The notes beneath the pieces were generated by a model, which was not told the DNA's origin, did no database searches, and saw only the letters and a program-made list of their open reading frames with translations. Shown piece after piece: positions 1-12,645 of a stretch of 64,000 bases of DNA (its first letter is position 1; each line of letters opens with the position of its first letter). Source of the stretch: Sphagnum compactum (lineage: Eukaryota; Bryophyta; Sphagnopsida; Sphagnales); contig OZ234498.1 of assembly GCA_965153455.1 (NCBI GenBank), forward strand, positions 4,216,001 through 4,280,000. The letters run 5' to 3'. A program made the position numbers and the translations under genes.

Positions 1-64
1 GATCAATACCTCAACTCTTTTGGAGCCTTGTTGTCTGTTGGTGGTGGTGGTGGTGTTTTTGCAG

Positions 65-104
65 TCAGTGATTGAGAGAGAGCAAAGAGGAGACTATCTG
101 ATTG
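65..104 (+). pseudogene. Truncated duplicate of the first visible CTP synthase exon, with its splice acceptor
   Basis: Positions 65-100 repeat the beginning of the exon at 124-174 almost exactly: both follow a TTTGCAG acceptor and encode S-V-I-E-R-E-(Q/R)-R-G-D-Y-L. The upstream copy stops matching after the TATCTG triplets. It lacks the G-K-T-V-Q codons and the GT donor, so it could not replace the downstream exon. The duplicated unit is about 60 bp and includes the GTTGGTG...TTTGCAG intron end. I infer a small tandem duplication inside the gene that left a decoy acceptor. Confidence 0.7.
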
Positions 105-123
105 GCTGTTGGTGTCTTTGCAG

Positions 124-3100
124 TCAGTGATTGAAAGAGAGCGAAGAGGGGACTATCTGGGCAAAACTGTGCAGGTGAGTAAGCCCTTCATTGATTTGTC
201 TAGCATTGGTTCTTCGCATGCCAACAATTGTTCTTTGTTTCCTGATTTGAACGTGTTTGTCTTCTTGTATGTCTAGCTGATGATACAGTGATAAAATTGA
301 ACAGGTGGTGCCCCACATCACTGACTGCATCCAAGATTGGATTGAGCGTGTTGCAAGGGTTCCTGTGGATGGACTTCCAGGAACAGCTGATGTGTGTGTG
401 ATAGAGCTTGGGGGAACTGTTGGTATTTTCTGCTAACTTGCTTAAATCGTTAGTCTTTCTCTAGCACCAACTCACCCCTAAATGCTGAGCATATAGTCTG
501 TCAATCTGACACACATATTTGTCACTTGAGAGTGGAATGTTATGACTACAATCAAGACAGCTCAGGTGACATCATGAGTAATTACAAGGATTTAATGGAT
601 CTGGATACAAAGTACATGAGACTCAGTTGATGGATGAGATTGTCACTGGCTCCCATGTTGTTGCACAATTTTCTAATTATCTTTTGGTGCAAGTGCAGGA
701 GACATTGAATCCATGCCATTCATTGAAGCTCTTCGCCAATTCCAGTTTCGTGTGGGTAAGTTTTGAGGAATTGGATACTTTCAGGTTATGTTCAACATTT
801 ACATGCAAGGACATGGACTGTTCTTTGCCTGTTCTAACACACTGACAATCAATCTGTCATTGTCGGCATGCAGGGAGGGATAACTTCTGTTTGGTGCATG
901 TTAGCTTGGTCCCTGTCTTGGGAGTTGTGGGCGAGCAAGTAAGGAACACCTTTTGAGGACAATTCCTAATGTTGAGAAGTGACTGATGTTTGAAGCAGGA
1001 ATGATGTTTATTTACATTTGGTGAATTGAATGTTGACAGAAAACAAAACCTACTCAGCATAGTGTGCGAGAGCTCAGGGCATATGGTTTGACACCGCATC
1101 TGCTCGCCTGTCGCAGTGCTCAAGTAAGTGCCACATTTGTTGGTGGAAACTGAAACATGGGGCAGATGTGATTTGAAGCTTGATTTCAGGAAGACACAGT
1201 TGACTACAGTGATGTCAATGAAGAAACTCCCATATAGCTCTCACATTGCAAGTAAATCTAGAGTGCTGGGTTCACTGTAACAATCCTCATTTGGCAGTTG
1301 ACTTACTTCTCTCTAAAAACTTCTTTTGGTTCAGATTAGGGTGATTGGTTACAGGCTCATGATGAGAATTGGCCCTACATATTTCAAGATTTAGGTTGGG
1401 TGCAGGAAATGTCTTCCAAGATGTTGTGGTGTTGCTTGGAGAGTGTAACACAGTCATAGGGCTCATGGTACTTTGTTGAAAAACTGTGATGTAGCCATTG
1501 AAGCAGGCAACTAAAGAGAAGCTATCACAATTCTGTGATGTCCCAGTAAGTCTTGTCTTCGACCCCAGTATGCATAAAATAATCAAATGCTGAAGTACGC
1601 ATCTAATGCAGTTTAATCCAGCATTATTTTAGGAGGTTTCCTATTTACTGATTTCCTTGAACAAGTTAATGGTCTTTCTTATATTTGCTAATTGATGGAA
1701 CATAATGTTTGGGAGCTGGCTACACAGGCAGATCACATTCTTAACATTCATGATGTTTCCAACATCTGGCATGTACCTCTTTTGCTGCGAGTAAGTTACC
1801 TTGTTAAAAGCTGGTTTGTGTCAAGTTATTTGCAAGCACCTAATCAGTCTGTGTACTGTTTCCTCATGACACCACTACATGTTGGTTTTTGCTCAGTTTA
1901 ATGCATGGTAGCAGTAGGTTCACATATTGTAGTTGCTCAAATGAGAATGTCTTGAAGTAGTCATTGTCCTTTTGTGTTGACAGGATCAGAAAGGACATAT
2001 TGCAATCTTCAACAAGCTGAATCTAAGGTCAGTTCCTCAACTCCTTCACAGAGAAACTTGGCATTGACCAGCAGCCGTCGGCATCATCAATCTCTCCACT
2101 TTTCTGCATAGTCTCCATAAACTGGGAATTGAACTGGAGGTATTTTGACAAGTTTACCAGCAAGGCTTCTTGATGTTTTTTGTGATCTTTACCTGATGAA
2201 GAGTAAAGACCTGCATCTGCAGTTCTGTCCCCCCTCCTGCTCTGGAGTCATGGGCAACACGTGCTGCACGGTGTGACAATCTCTCTGTACCTGTACGTTC
2301 CTGGTACCACCTCTCTTGGAACCCATTTTTGTATCAGCCCACAGATGCTCTAAAGTTGGAATTTTACCATGGGTGGATAGGTTCTTAAATTTTGTAGAAA
2401 GGTTGGTTGATTGAGGGATGCAAGGCTGCAATGTCATGTTCTCAGTTTCTGGGCCTAAGCTTACTGAGAGTTTTTAGTGACTCATTGTTATCACTGATAT
2501 TCTGGCTTTGAGGCACCTGGGGTTGCAGGTCAAAATTGCAATGGTTGGAAAGTACACTGGCCTTTCTGACTCCTACCTTTCAGTTTTGAAGGTATTTGCC
2601 CAATGGCCATCTTTGATTTTCTGAAGGCAAGGACCTGGATCCCCCTGCTAAACTCAGCAATGTCATAGTGGTCATGTCTTCTGGATGTTGACCTCTGGTA
2701 GAGTATGGCAAGATGGTGGAAACATTCACTTGAACAGTGTTCCTTGATGATATTATCACATGCTGAGGAGCATTTTAATGTGTTTGTGGGAAGCCAGGCA
2801 CTGCAACATGCGTCCATTGCATGTTCACGGAAGCTGGTTCCAGAGTGGGTGGCTGCTACAGACCTTGAAGAACGTGCAAAGATAGAGGTACAAAGGAATG
2901 CCATTACAGGTTCTTGATTGTTCTACTTAAGCTTGAGTTTCCAGGTATCTCTGTGAAATTTGACATGTTCCAAATGATTAAAGGAAGATGCTCAACCTAA
3001 TATATCTCAGTTCAATATGAGATACTTGGCCTTCTCAGGTCAGATTTTTTGGAATCAGAATCCCTTCAATAGTATTGTCTAAGGGTTTGGATTCAAATTG

Positions 3101-5494
3101 AATGCACCAGTAGTTTCTGACATACAAGTTAGCAGAATGGAGGTAAGATACTGACAAAGCCTTGATATTCGCAGAGACCTGATGAGCACACAGCAGCTTG
3201 GACAACCTTGAAGGTGAAATCTTCCTACCTCAGACTTGCTATGCCTGTTTGATCTTCAGCTGTTTGCACTACATATGTTAGTTGCAGTCTTCATTTTGCA
3301 GAGGGTCCTCATGGACATGTTAAATAAGTGTAGCTATATGCTCATGAAGGTAGTATGAGTAAGTGCACAAATGAAATATGGTGAGCAGAGCACTGCAGGA
3401 ACTAGCATGGGCAACACTTCCTTCTTTGCTATGTTGCAGTCTGTAGTATATGGAAGTGATGACAAGATTTTGGATGGTATTTGAAAAAGTTCCTTCTGTG
3501 TGAACTCCTATGCATTCTGATGTAAATTCCTGGATTACTTTTTGTTACAGAGAGCTGATGGTGTCTTGGTACCTGGTGGCTTTGGTGACCGGGGAATCCA
3601 AGGAAAAATTTTGGCTGCAAGCTATGCTCGAACAAATGGGATTCCCTATCTAGGCATTTGCCTTGGAATGCAAATTGCTGTTGTGGAGTTTGCTCGAAAT
3701 GTAAGATAACCTTTGACCATAATTTTTCTTCACAATTATTCTGAACAGTGAAATTGTATCTTGAAGTTGTCAAGAGTACTCTAATCAAACTCTCCAGCAT
3801 GGATTTTTCTATGGGAATTGTGAAAGAGGCTGCAAAGCCTTGATCCCCATTTTTGGTGGAAGTATGTGCCTTGAGGGTTTGACACTCAGGAGCTATCTGT
3901 TCTTGTCAATCAGGTTCTTGGTTTGGATGATGCAAATAGCACTGAATTTGATTCTGCAACACCTCACCCATGTGTGGTTTTCATGCCAGAGGTCTATATC
4001 TCCACTCATCATTTCCTTTCCTGTGGTGACACCTTTTGGCATCCCCCAGAAAGATTTTATGTCTGATATCTCTCCAGTCTTTTGATGATGTGGTGTATCA
4101 TGGTTCACTGGCCTTATTTGATTATCAATGTACTTTGCCCACTTTGCCCACGTGCAATTACTTCTGTTAAGTTTCCTGCCTATCTCTTGGAATATTTTGC
4201 TATCCAGGTTTCAAAAACACACATGGGTGGCACAATGAGGCTGGGAGCTCGAAAGACACTTCTTCAAACAGCTGACTGCATAACTGCAAAATTGTATGTA
4301 GAATCTCTTGTTTAATCCCTTCTATGTTGGTGCACAGTTTTGTCAGCTGACTGCACACCTATGTTTTCAGTTGATAGAAGAATCTGGCATTTGGTGTGAA
4401 GGTATCAAAAGGAGCTTTTCATTGATGAGCGACACCGTCATCGCTATGAGGTTGGCTAAACTGGAACTTCAGGGCTTTTCTGCTTTCAAAGTTGCAGTCC
4501 AGGTGCTTGATATGTTTCTGGATTGCTATACTTTCATAGCTTCAATGAGAGCAGTTGGATATTCTAATAAGCATAAGGTAGCCAACATTTTCAGCTTTCA
4601 AGATAAGAAGTCAAAAAGTATTTCAGGGCATAGGGTTCATGTTTATGTTCAAGGGCTGGGTTGACTAACCTACTTATGTTTGGAACAGGTGAACCCTGAG
4701 ATGGTGGAGTGGTTGGAGACAGCAGGGCTTCGGTTTGTGGGAAAGGATGAAACCGGTCGCCGCATGGAGGTGATGTCCATTTCTTGCAGCTGTTTCTTTC
4801 AAGTCAACTGTGTTTCATTGGTATCTGAGACCACTTTATGTCATAGGTCTGTTGGGGAAACTATCACATGCCAGCTGTTGTAGGTTGGATTGCAGGCCTC
4901 ATATTCTGATGTCATAGTTAACACTCCAATGCTCATCCTGAAGGGACTGAAGTACACATGTTCACATACAAATTTGGTTCCTGTTTCTGGAGTAGTGTTG
5001 CAGACATGTGCTTTTAAAGTATAGCAGCATCCTTGATCTAATACTCAAACAATAAAGTGCAGATTCTGGAGTTACCAGGACATCCATACTATGTGGGTGT
5101 TCAATTTCATCCTGAGTTCAAGTCACGGCCTGGCAAACCTTCTGCTGTCTTTCTAGGTGAGCTTGAAATCAGATCTGGATATTGTTTCCCACATCTTTTG
5201 CGTAATGTGCCATGTTCTGAGATCATCTTCTGCAACTGAACAATATTATTCTGTGGAGAAGCTTTAGCAAGCATCTCCTTTCAAGATGCTGCAACCGTGG
5301 ATATGAAGGAGTGTCCTGGGTGTGCAGGTCTCATTCTTGCAGCCTCTGGTCAGATGGATTCATACATAAGTGGATCTCCATCAAGGAATCCACCTCCGCC
5401 AACTGTAGCACAAACTGACTCAGCGAGCTCACAAGCAGTTAGTGTATCAGAAAGGTTAGAAAAACTATCCGTGTCCAATACAGGTGCGAGATGA
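124..5494 (+). CDS. CTP synthase (glutamine-hydrolysing), 3' 19 exons; 5' end outside the window
   Basis: CTP synthase makes CTP from UTP, ATP and glutamine in the cytosol, the last step of pyrimidine nucleotide synthesis. Exons: 124-174, 305-422, 699-755, 874-938, 1040-1123, 1507-1545, 1728-1790, 1984-2027, 2223-2292, 2529-2591, 2798-2887, 3175-3213, 3551-3700, 3914-3991, 4208-4293, 4402-4450, 4689-4769, 5063-5156, 5328-5494 (TGA at the end). Together they give 1488 nt in one frame, 495 residues. The family has about 600, so roughly the first 100 residues with the P-loop lie upstream. Seen directly: the oxyanion strand PGGFGDRG, nucleophile Cys in GICLGMQ (codon 3659-3661), and the FHPEF triad His (5108-5110) and Glu (5114-5116). 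Synthase-domain landmarks include [18 protein letters not shown] and IWHVPLLLR. Compared with other plants about six residues are missing at the 1123/1507 junction, so a micro-exon may have been missed. All introns are GT-AG. No stop or frameshift was found. Confidence 0.95.
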
Positions 5495-7846
5495 AGCAGC
5501 GAATCCTTCAATCTGAACAATTGCTATGAAAGCTTTTAAATTTTTGCAAGTGGAGTTCTATGCTAGATTCATGTTCTTCCCCACAAATTCAAAGTTAGGA
5601 GATTTTATGAGGTTTTTCAATTTATGTCTAGCTGTTTACTAAGAACAAAGCATTCAGAAGTTTGATGGATCTCTGTTTTCTCAAGCGTGGATCATGAGGG
5701 GTTCTTGTGTAGGCACAGTAATGATTCTTCTTGTTGGTATCATGCTATAGCCTTCAGAAGTCACGGGTACTGTTTAAACAGTGCCTGTATATTCTTGTGG
5801 TACAGAAAATTATCAGAATGTGCACACCATGTAAGTTCATCTGGGAGTTGCAGAAATTTCCATTGTGACTCCTCCCAGTAGAAAGAACTACGTTCAGATG
5901 CATTCTATGAGTACACGCACAACAAGACCAGTCAAATTTTCATGGGTAATTGTGCCGCAGGAGAGATTCCAACTTAGAACTTATTGGTTACAAACTGAGG
6001 ATTATATCATGAGAAGGAAGCTTTAGGACTTTGTCCTCAAATTAGGATCATAAGAGAAAAAGAATTGCATGACAATAAAATAAATAGATAAAACTTGAGG
6101 TAGCCAAGCTTGGTTTATTAGGAAGCATAAAAACCATGACACATTCAATTTTTATATATCCACTTTACCTTTCTACTCCAAAAGGGATATGTATAGTTGT
6201 GATATGGAGTCTTAGGTGTAAGGAGTTTGAAGAACATGAAAGGTTGAGGAAAATCACAAGCCAAAGAAAATCATCATGCATGGAACAACAAATTTACTTT
6301 CTATGGTGCATCTTCAAGTGCAAAAGAGGTTTTCAACCACTTTATTCCATTTTTAAAGTTGAAAACATTGTTATAATAAATCATTGTCAAAACAACTATC
6401 ATTACTTTAGTCTAATTTTAAAAATATCGATAGAATGATTTCCTATTCATCATCATTGGTGGCCATGTGTACTTTTGAGATCAATCCTTATTAGGTGTCA
6501 TAGGAAAACATGGAAAAAAATGGGGGCCATTTTGAAAAAGGAATCTTTTTTAATTTAATGAAAATCACATATAATGAAATGCAATGGTATCAATGTTTTT
6601 CACATGGGTACCATTGATGCACAAAATATTAAAGATTGTGAAAACAACAAAACAATTTATTGTTTTTTTTGTTTTGTACAATAGTTAGAATTTTAGCATG
6701 AAAAGAACAAATTAAAATTTCATAAACCAGAACAAACATCAATAGAACATAAAAAAGACACAATGAAATAATCAACATCTTTTGTGAGGACAATTCAATA
6801 TTTGAAGGAAAAAATGTGCATGCATATTTCAATACATCCATGTTAAGAACATGACCTTCAAGATTCATCAATAATTAAGTTGTGCCCATTATTGATCATC
6901 ATCCCCACTTGTACATCATGACATGTATCAAAATTGATTTTCATGATTACAAAAATATTATTATAAACAAATAAAATTCATTATTTATGTCATTTTTGTA
7001 GTTGCTTGTGTCAAAATGGCACAAACAATGAGTTTTATATGAATGTATGGTCATATGAATGTAATTATGACAGTCATGTTTTGGTGTAGTGACCCTTTAT
7101 ATATATTAAATGCAATGCTTATTCCATGACCAATTTTTGCCACAAGTAATTTGCAAATCATAATTCATTGTCGCTTCTATTCTACATTTGTTTTTAATTC
7201 TAAACTTCTCTTCAAAACAATTGCAAATTCAACTTTTAATGGTTCCTTCAAAAAGGTATGAATGTAAAAAGCTTGTGATAATGAAACTTGAGACAATTTG
7301 AAACTCTTAAAACTTTTGTTTCAAATTTCACTTTCACATAAACTTTATTTGCAAATGTGTAACATAAACCCACATTTTACACATATTACATTCACAACTT
7401 TAATATTTTAAACCATGTCTCAACTTGCTTGAAATTCTTATATTTTCAATGATGACAAAAATCAATGAACACATAATTTTTGTTCTAAATTTAGGGTTGA
7501 TGGGTTGCTTAAAAATGGTGGCAATCTCTATTATTGCCATGATGGGTTCATCAACCCCACAAACCAAAATGTTTTGTAAGTTTTTTTAAAGTTTTTGATT
7601 GAATTGCATTCCTTGGGTTTGTAATCATAATTTTCACAACCCAAAAAAAATGGTATTGTCACAACATAATAGGTTCAGATTTTTGTATGACTTTTTTTTG
7701 AGTTTTTTCATTTTTAATACTATGTAGGTCATTTATGTATATCATGGATGCTAGTGGTATCATTATAATAGAGAAGTTGTAGGTTTAGGATTTTTATATG
7801 ACATATTCTTGAAATTTTTGGTTTGTTATTTCATGTAGATCATCTA

Positions 7847-7887
<41 letters not shown>

Positions 7888-9524
7888 TCTAAGCTTGGAA
7901 TAACAATTGTTAGCCCAAAAATGACAAAGGGATGACGCACTTGTTTTTTATGCAATTTAAATTTTCAAAGAATCTATTAAAGATAACCATGACAACTTTT
8001 GGTAATAACTATGAGATTTGTGATTTGACTATTTGTTGGGGTGTGAATGTTGAAAAGTACAATGTGGAAGCAATTAACTAATGTTTGACAAAATCATTAT
8101 CATTCATGACAAAAGATGAATTTTGCAAATTTCAAGAAAAAATAATAATTGGTGGCCATAAACAAAAATAATTTAAGTGTCACTAGACATTACCACAAAT
8201 ATTGTAAACATACAATATTGACATCATTTTGTTTCAAGTGCAAGAAAACCAAAGAATTGGTATGCCAAGTTTTATTTTTTGTTTTTTATGTTTTGGTTTT
8301 TTTATGTTAGTTTAAGTCATTGATCTAATGGTTGAAGTTACATTGCAATGTGCTATTCTTTTATAAGTAGGAAGAAAAAACAACATCAAACGATATATTA
8401 ATGCCAAACATACAATATTTAAATCCTACAACACTTTTGACATAATCAATGGATTAATATCCCTCACACATAGACATAAGTGGTTAAACTTGGCAATGAA
8501 CATTTGCAAAATTTGACAATTGGAAAAAAAATCCAAAGTTAGATGGTTTCCATGAATTGGTATTTGATTATTTATTGGCTTTGCCCACAAGGAAGAGACT
8601 ACGCATTTGTGCAGGATTTGGACTTGGGGATAAAATTGGCCAATGTGGAGATGACAAGTGTTCACATAATGAAAATTTTCACATGGATGTAATTTTTCAT
8701 GTTTGGGTGGATGTAACCCAAACCACATTAGGTTTTCAAGTAGTTGAACGTTGTAGGTTTTGATAACCATCATAAAAGTTGAAAGGATTATCTTCTTCAA
8801 CCAAGTTTTCTACTACTGGAATTATAACACTGGCTGGAATGGTGATTGTCAATAACCATGTTAATGGCCGTCATAGCTTGGTACTTTTGCTACTAGCTAT
8901 TATTTCCTTTGCTTGAATCGCTATTACATCCTACTTCCTTGCTACTGTTTTCTTGGTCTGGATTTTTTTTTCCCCTTTGTTTTGGGTGGAAGTTTCTTTC
9001 AAGACTTCTCATTATGATGAAAAAATATTGTAGTCATTTTATCACACACTGCATGTGCCTTTTTGGATGTATTTTGTTCCTATTTTTTGTTTTTGTTTTT
9101 GTTTTTTGTTAGTTCGTTTGTTTGCTATGCCTATTATTGATTGTTTGACAATTTTTATTTTATTGTGAATTTTTGTAGAATGAATGAAAGATAGGTCACC
9201 ATCATTACGATGCAGTAGCAACAACCACAGTTCATGGTGGATACGACATGCGACTCTCCACTCTAAGAATTGTAGGTTTGTGTTCATGTTCCCAAGATGA
9301 ATGTTGTGCTACATGCAGCCTATTGTTTGTTTATTTCAAAGAATTATATAGATCTTTGCAAATTTTGTGTTTATGTATATACAACAATAGTGCCTTTCAA
9401 TTTTCTATTTTTTCCAAAAAATTTACATGCATACATGCATACCAAAAGTCAAAATTGCTTGTACTCATTGGTAGAACATATTTCAGACTAATGCATAGCA
9501 TGCCAATGACTATTTTTTGTGGGG
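5495..9524. other. CTP synthase 3' flank and AT-rich DNA without a recognisable gene
   Basis: The 3' untranslated part of the CTP synthase gene begins at 5495. An AATAAA at 6074-6079 could serve polyadenylation, but it is far from the stop and unproven. The rest is AT-rich with homopolymer runs, one dinucleotide repeat (7847-7888) and only short unconvincing reading frames. Confidence 0.5.
7847..7888. repeat. Compound (TG)n(TA)n microsatellite
   Basis: About ten TG units run directly into about ten TA units. It lies in gene-free DNA. Confidence 0.95.
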
Positions 9525-11640
9525 TTTTGTTGCAAATGCACAACACATATGGGATGAAATGGGAGAAAGTGATTCAAATAGAGACAAGATGTTGTTGTAG
9601 TTGGAGCTGGAATGTCTTAAGGTCTATAGACGCAAGGTGGACCATGCCAGCCATGCTCGTGCACAGCTCCATAAGGATCTTGCAAATGTAGAGGCTGAGT
9701 TTTTAACATTTCTATTTGCTTTGGGAGAATCCCCAATTTCTCTACTAGGTGCTTACAATGCAATCATGTTTTCTGCATAATCTAACATACGTAGCAAGCA
9801 AATTGGAAATCACAAGATAAGCACACATGGACACTGAAAGAACAATTGGCTACAAAAAGCTTCACTCGGAAGCGTTGCATCAAAAGAAAGAGGATGGGAC
9901 TAAATAATTTGTGGAAGGTAGAAGGCAGATTACATACATTTTTGTGGGGAAATTGTAGCAACACAATCTACATCAGAGTTATTCTTAAGTGAAGGAGATC
10001 ATGATTTAACTTTAAGAAGACTAGAGGAGTGTAACGCTCAACTTCAAACCCTTCAAAGGGAAAGGGTAAGTGAAAAATATCACATTCTTTTGGTTAATAA
10101 AACCTTGGATGGTTTTGTGATCAGATTGCACACAACCATCTTATGATGAATCATCTTTTATCATGTGTGTGGGGTGGGGGGTGATTTTGGATTCTTGGTA
10201 GAATGAACATTTACACCGAGTCTCGAAGTATGTGAATGTGGTGCATGAACTTTGTATAATTCTGGGAATGGATTCCATTCAAATTTTTGCAGATGTTCAT
10301 CCCAATTTAGTTTCCTCTACACTAGGGCAGACCAAGAACATAAGCAATGTTATATTTGAGGGACTAGCCCAAACCATCCATTCTATATGGGAAAAAAAGG
10401 GTTTGGCTGCAAAAGGTAAGAATGAATCCTGTGTTTTGTTGCTGCACAACAAACTAAACTTTATGTTATAGTTACAAATAATACTTGGCCCATTGCCATG
10501 TCGTGTACATGGTTTAAGTAATTGGTGGATGGTTAAGAGGTAATGGGTAGGTGTTTACTAATGTGTTCTTATGCCCTAATAGCTACAAGAACTTGGTGCG
10601 TCGTTTTTAGAATTATGGAACTTGATGGATACACTAGTTGAAAAACAACATTTGTTTCAACACATCATTAGCCATATTGCAGCAACTCAAAATGAGATTA
10701 CCATACCTGGAACCTTTTCATCAAACACCATTGCACAGTTAATAACACCTGATTGTGCTATCTGACTTTTAATTCATTGTGCAACAACAACAATTCAGTT
10801 TGCATGAATTTTGTTTACTTTGCTCAATAGTGTGCTGATCTCAACCTTGTCTACTAAAGTAAAGCCATTTGGCTATGCATTTTGTTCTTGATGAATTATA
10901 AGCTCAAATGGAAGTCGAAAAACTTGACACACTTAAAGCCAAGAGAATGAATAAACTTGTGGTGAAAATGAGATTGGAACTGGAGGACATATGCAGATGT
11001 GCACACATTAAGCCTAATGCCAATATACCAAAAGGAAAGTTCATTGCCATGGTGGATTTAGGTGAGTGGCAGTTATTTGTTTAGATTAACAATAAACTGT
11101 TTTAAGATGATATTTTAGCTTTCAATGGCATTCTAATGAGCTCCTAAGGAATCTACTTGGTTGTAGGCATTGTAGACCCTACACAACTTCTTAGCTAGAT
11201 GGAGAAGTAAATAGTGCAAGCGAAATAGGAAACTTTGACTAGTAAAGAGATACTTGAAAAAATGGAAAAATGGATGTCAGTTTGTGACGAGGAGGGATGG
11301 CTTGAAGATTATAATAAGGTTTGTTACAAAAATGCTTAAATTTGTTTTCTCTCAAGGCAAATGGAATCTATTAGCTTCATACTTTGTTCAAAGAGGTTGT
11401 TGTTATCTGGGATTGCATCTTGAAGTAAATGCATAGTAATCATCATCCCAAGCACCAGGAAGCAACATGAGAAAGAGAATTGCTCAATGTTTAGTCCTTT
11501 GGTTTCTTGTGAATTTTATATGCATAATGAAAACAACTTTGCTAGTAAAGGTGTTCATTTAAACCTAAAACGTGTAGAATGTGCACGAGTAGCATTCAAT
11601 AAACTTTTTGGTATATTTCACATGCCAATATCTGTCATCA
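9525..11640 (+). pseudogene. MAP65/PRC1-family microtubule-associated protein pseudogene, 5' and middle part
   Basis: MAP65 proteins crosslink antiparallel microtubules, for example in the phragmoplast. Recognisable exon remnants: about 9525-9746, 9829-10065, 10202-10415, 10583-10738, 10903-11061, 11167-11318 and 11526-11611. They read in family order: IWDEMGESD, YRRKVDHASHARAQLH, GTLKEQL, LTLRRLEE, YVNVVHELC, LEGLAQTI-like, [28 protein letters not shown] and HLNLKR. The gene is broken. Exon one has an in-frame TAG straight after DKMLL and probably a frameshift before IWDE. The second has a TAA and a TAG. The sixth has TAG, TAA and TAG. Several GT donors survive, and one (10738) looks lost. 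Introns are still present, so this is a DNA-level duplicate rather than a reverse-transcribed copy. The C-terminal microtubule-binding half is absent; homology fades shortly before the tandem array at 11838. Identity rests on my recall of the family. Confidence 0.9.
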
Positions 11641-11837
11641 ACAATATTAAGGAAAAAATGTTTTTAGAATTTTGGGAGTATGTTTGTGAATTTTGAGACT
11701 CTGTCCCTAATTCGGGTACCTTGATAAAAATGACATTTTAGGCAATTATCTTCCCATAGGTCAGTAAAGGACTTATCATTGGTCAAGACATGCCAAAGAA
11801 GATATTGGAATCCTACCATGGTCATTGGATTTAAACA

Positions 11838-12645
11838 GACATTTCAAATATGAATTTCAATATTTAGACATTTTAGTTTTCAATTTTTTATTTATTCAGA
11901 CATTTTAGTTTTAGTTTTTTGGATCCAGACATTTTAGTTTTCAAATTTCAGTATTCAAACATTTTAATTTTCAATATTTAGACATTTCAGTTTTTAGTTT
12001 TCAATATTCAGACATTTTAGTTTTTAGTTTCAGTATTTAGACATCTTAGTTTTCAGTATTCAAACATTTTAGTTTTCAATATTCAAACATTTTAGTTTTA
12101 GTATTCAGACATTTTAGTTTTCAGTATTTAAACACTTAAGTTTTTAGTTTTCAATATTGAGACATTTTAATTTTCAATTTTCAGTATTCAGACATTTCAA
12201 TTTTTAGTTTTCAATATTTAGACATTTCAATTTTCAGTTTTTAGTATTCAGACATTTCAATTTTTAGTTTTCAGTATTCAGACATTTTAATTTTCAGTTT
12301 TTAGTATTTAGACATTTTAGTTTTTAGTATTCAAACATTTCAGTTTTCAAATTGTCAGATTCCTTCCAGACATTTCACAAAGAAATTTCAAATTTCACTA
12401 TTCACCCATCCAAATTCAAACATGTTAGGTTTGAAAATTTCAAATTCTAGATGTTTCACATAGAGATTTCAATTTTCAACTTTAAGTATTCGCACATCCC
12501 AATTCAGACATTTTAGTTTTCAAAATTTCAGATTCTAAACATTTCACATACAAATTTCAATTTTCAATTTTTAGCTTTCAATATTCACACATTGGAATTC
12601 AAACATTTCAATTTTCAAAATTTTAGATTCCAAACATTCCATGTA
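11838..12645. repeat. Degenerate tandem array, unit near 23 bp
   Basis: Roughly thirty imperfect copies of a unit like ACATTTTAGTTTTCAATATT follow each other. Spacing varies from about 22 to 31 bp through insertion of extra TTTTTAG or TTTCA pieces. Copies become more diverged after about 12360. The array begins about 200 bp after the last recognisable MAP65 pseudogene exon. Confidence 0.85.

Noticed and set aside
8426-8800. Overlapping open frames on both strands near 8.4-8.8 kb
   Set aside because: No motif, no splice sites and surrounding DNA of non-coding composition.
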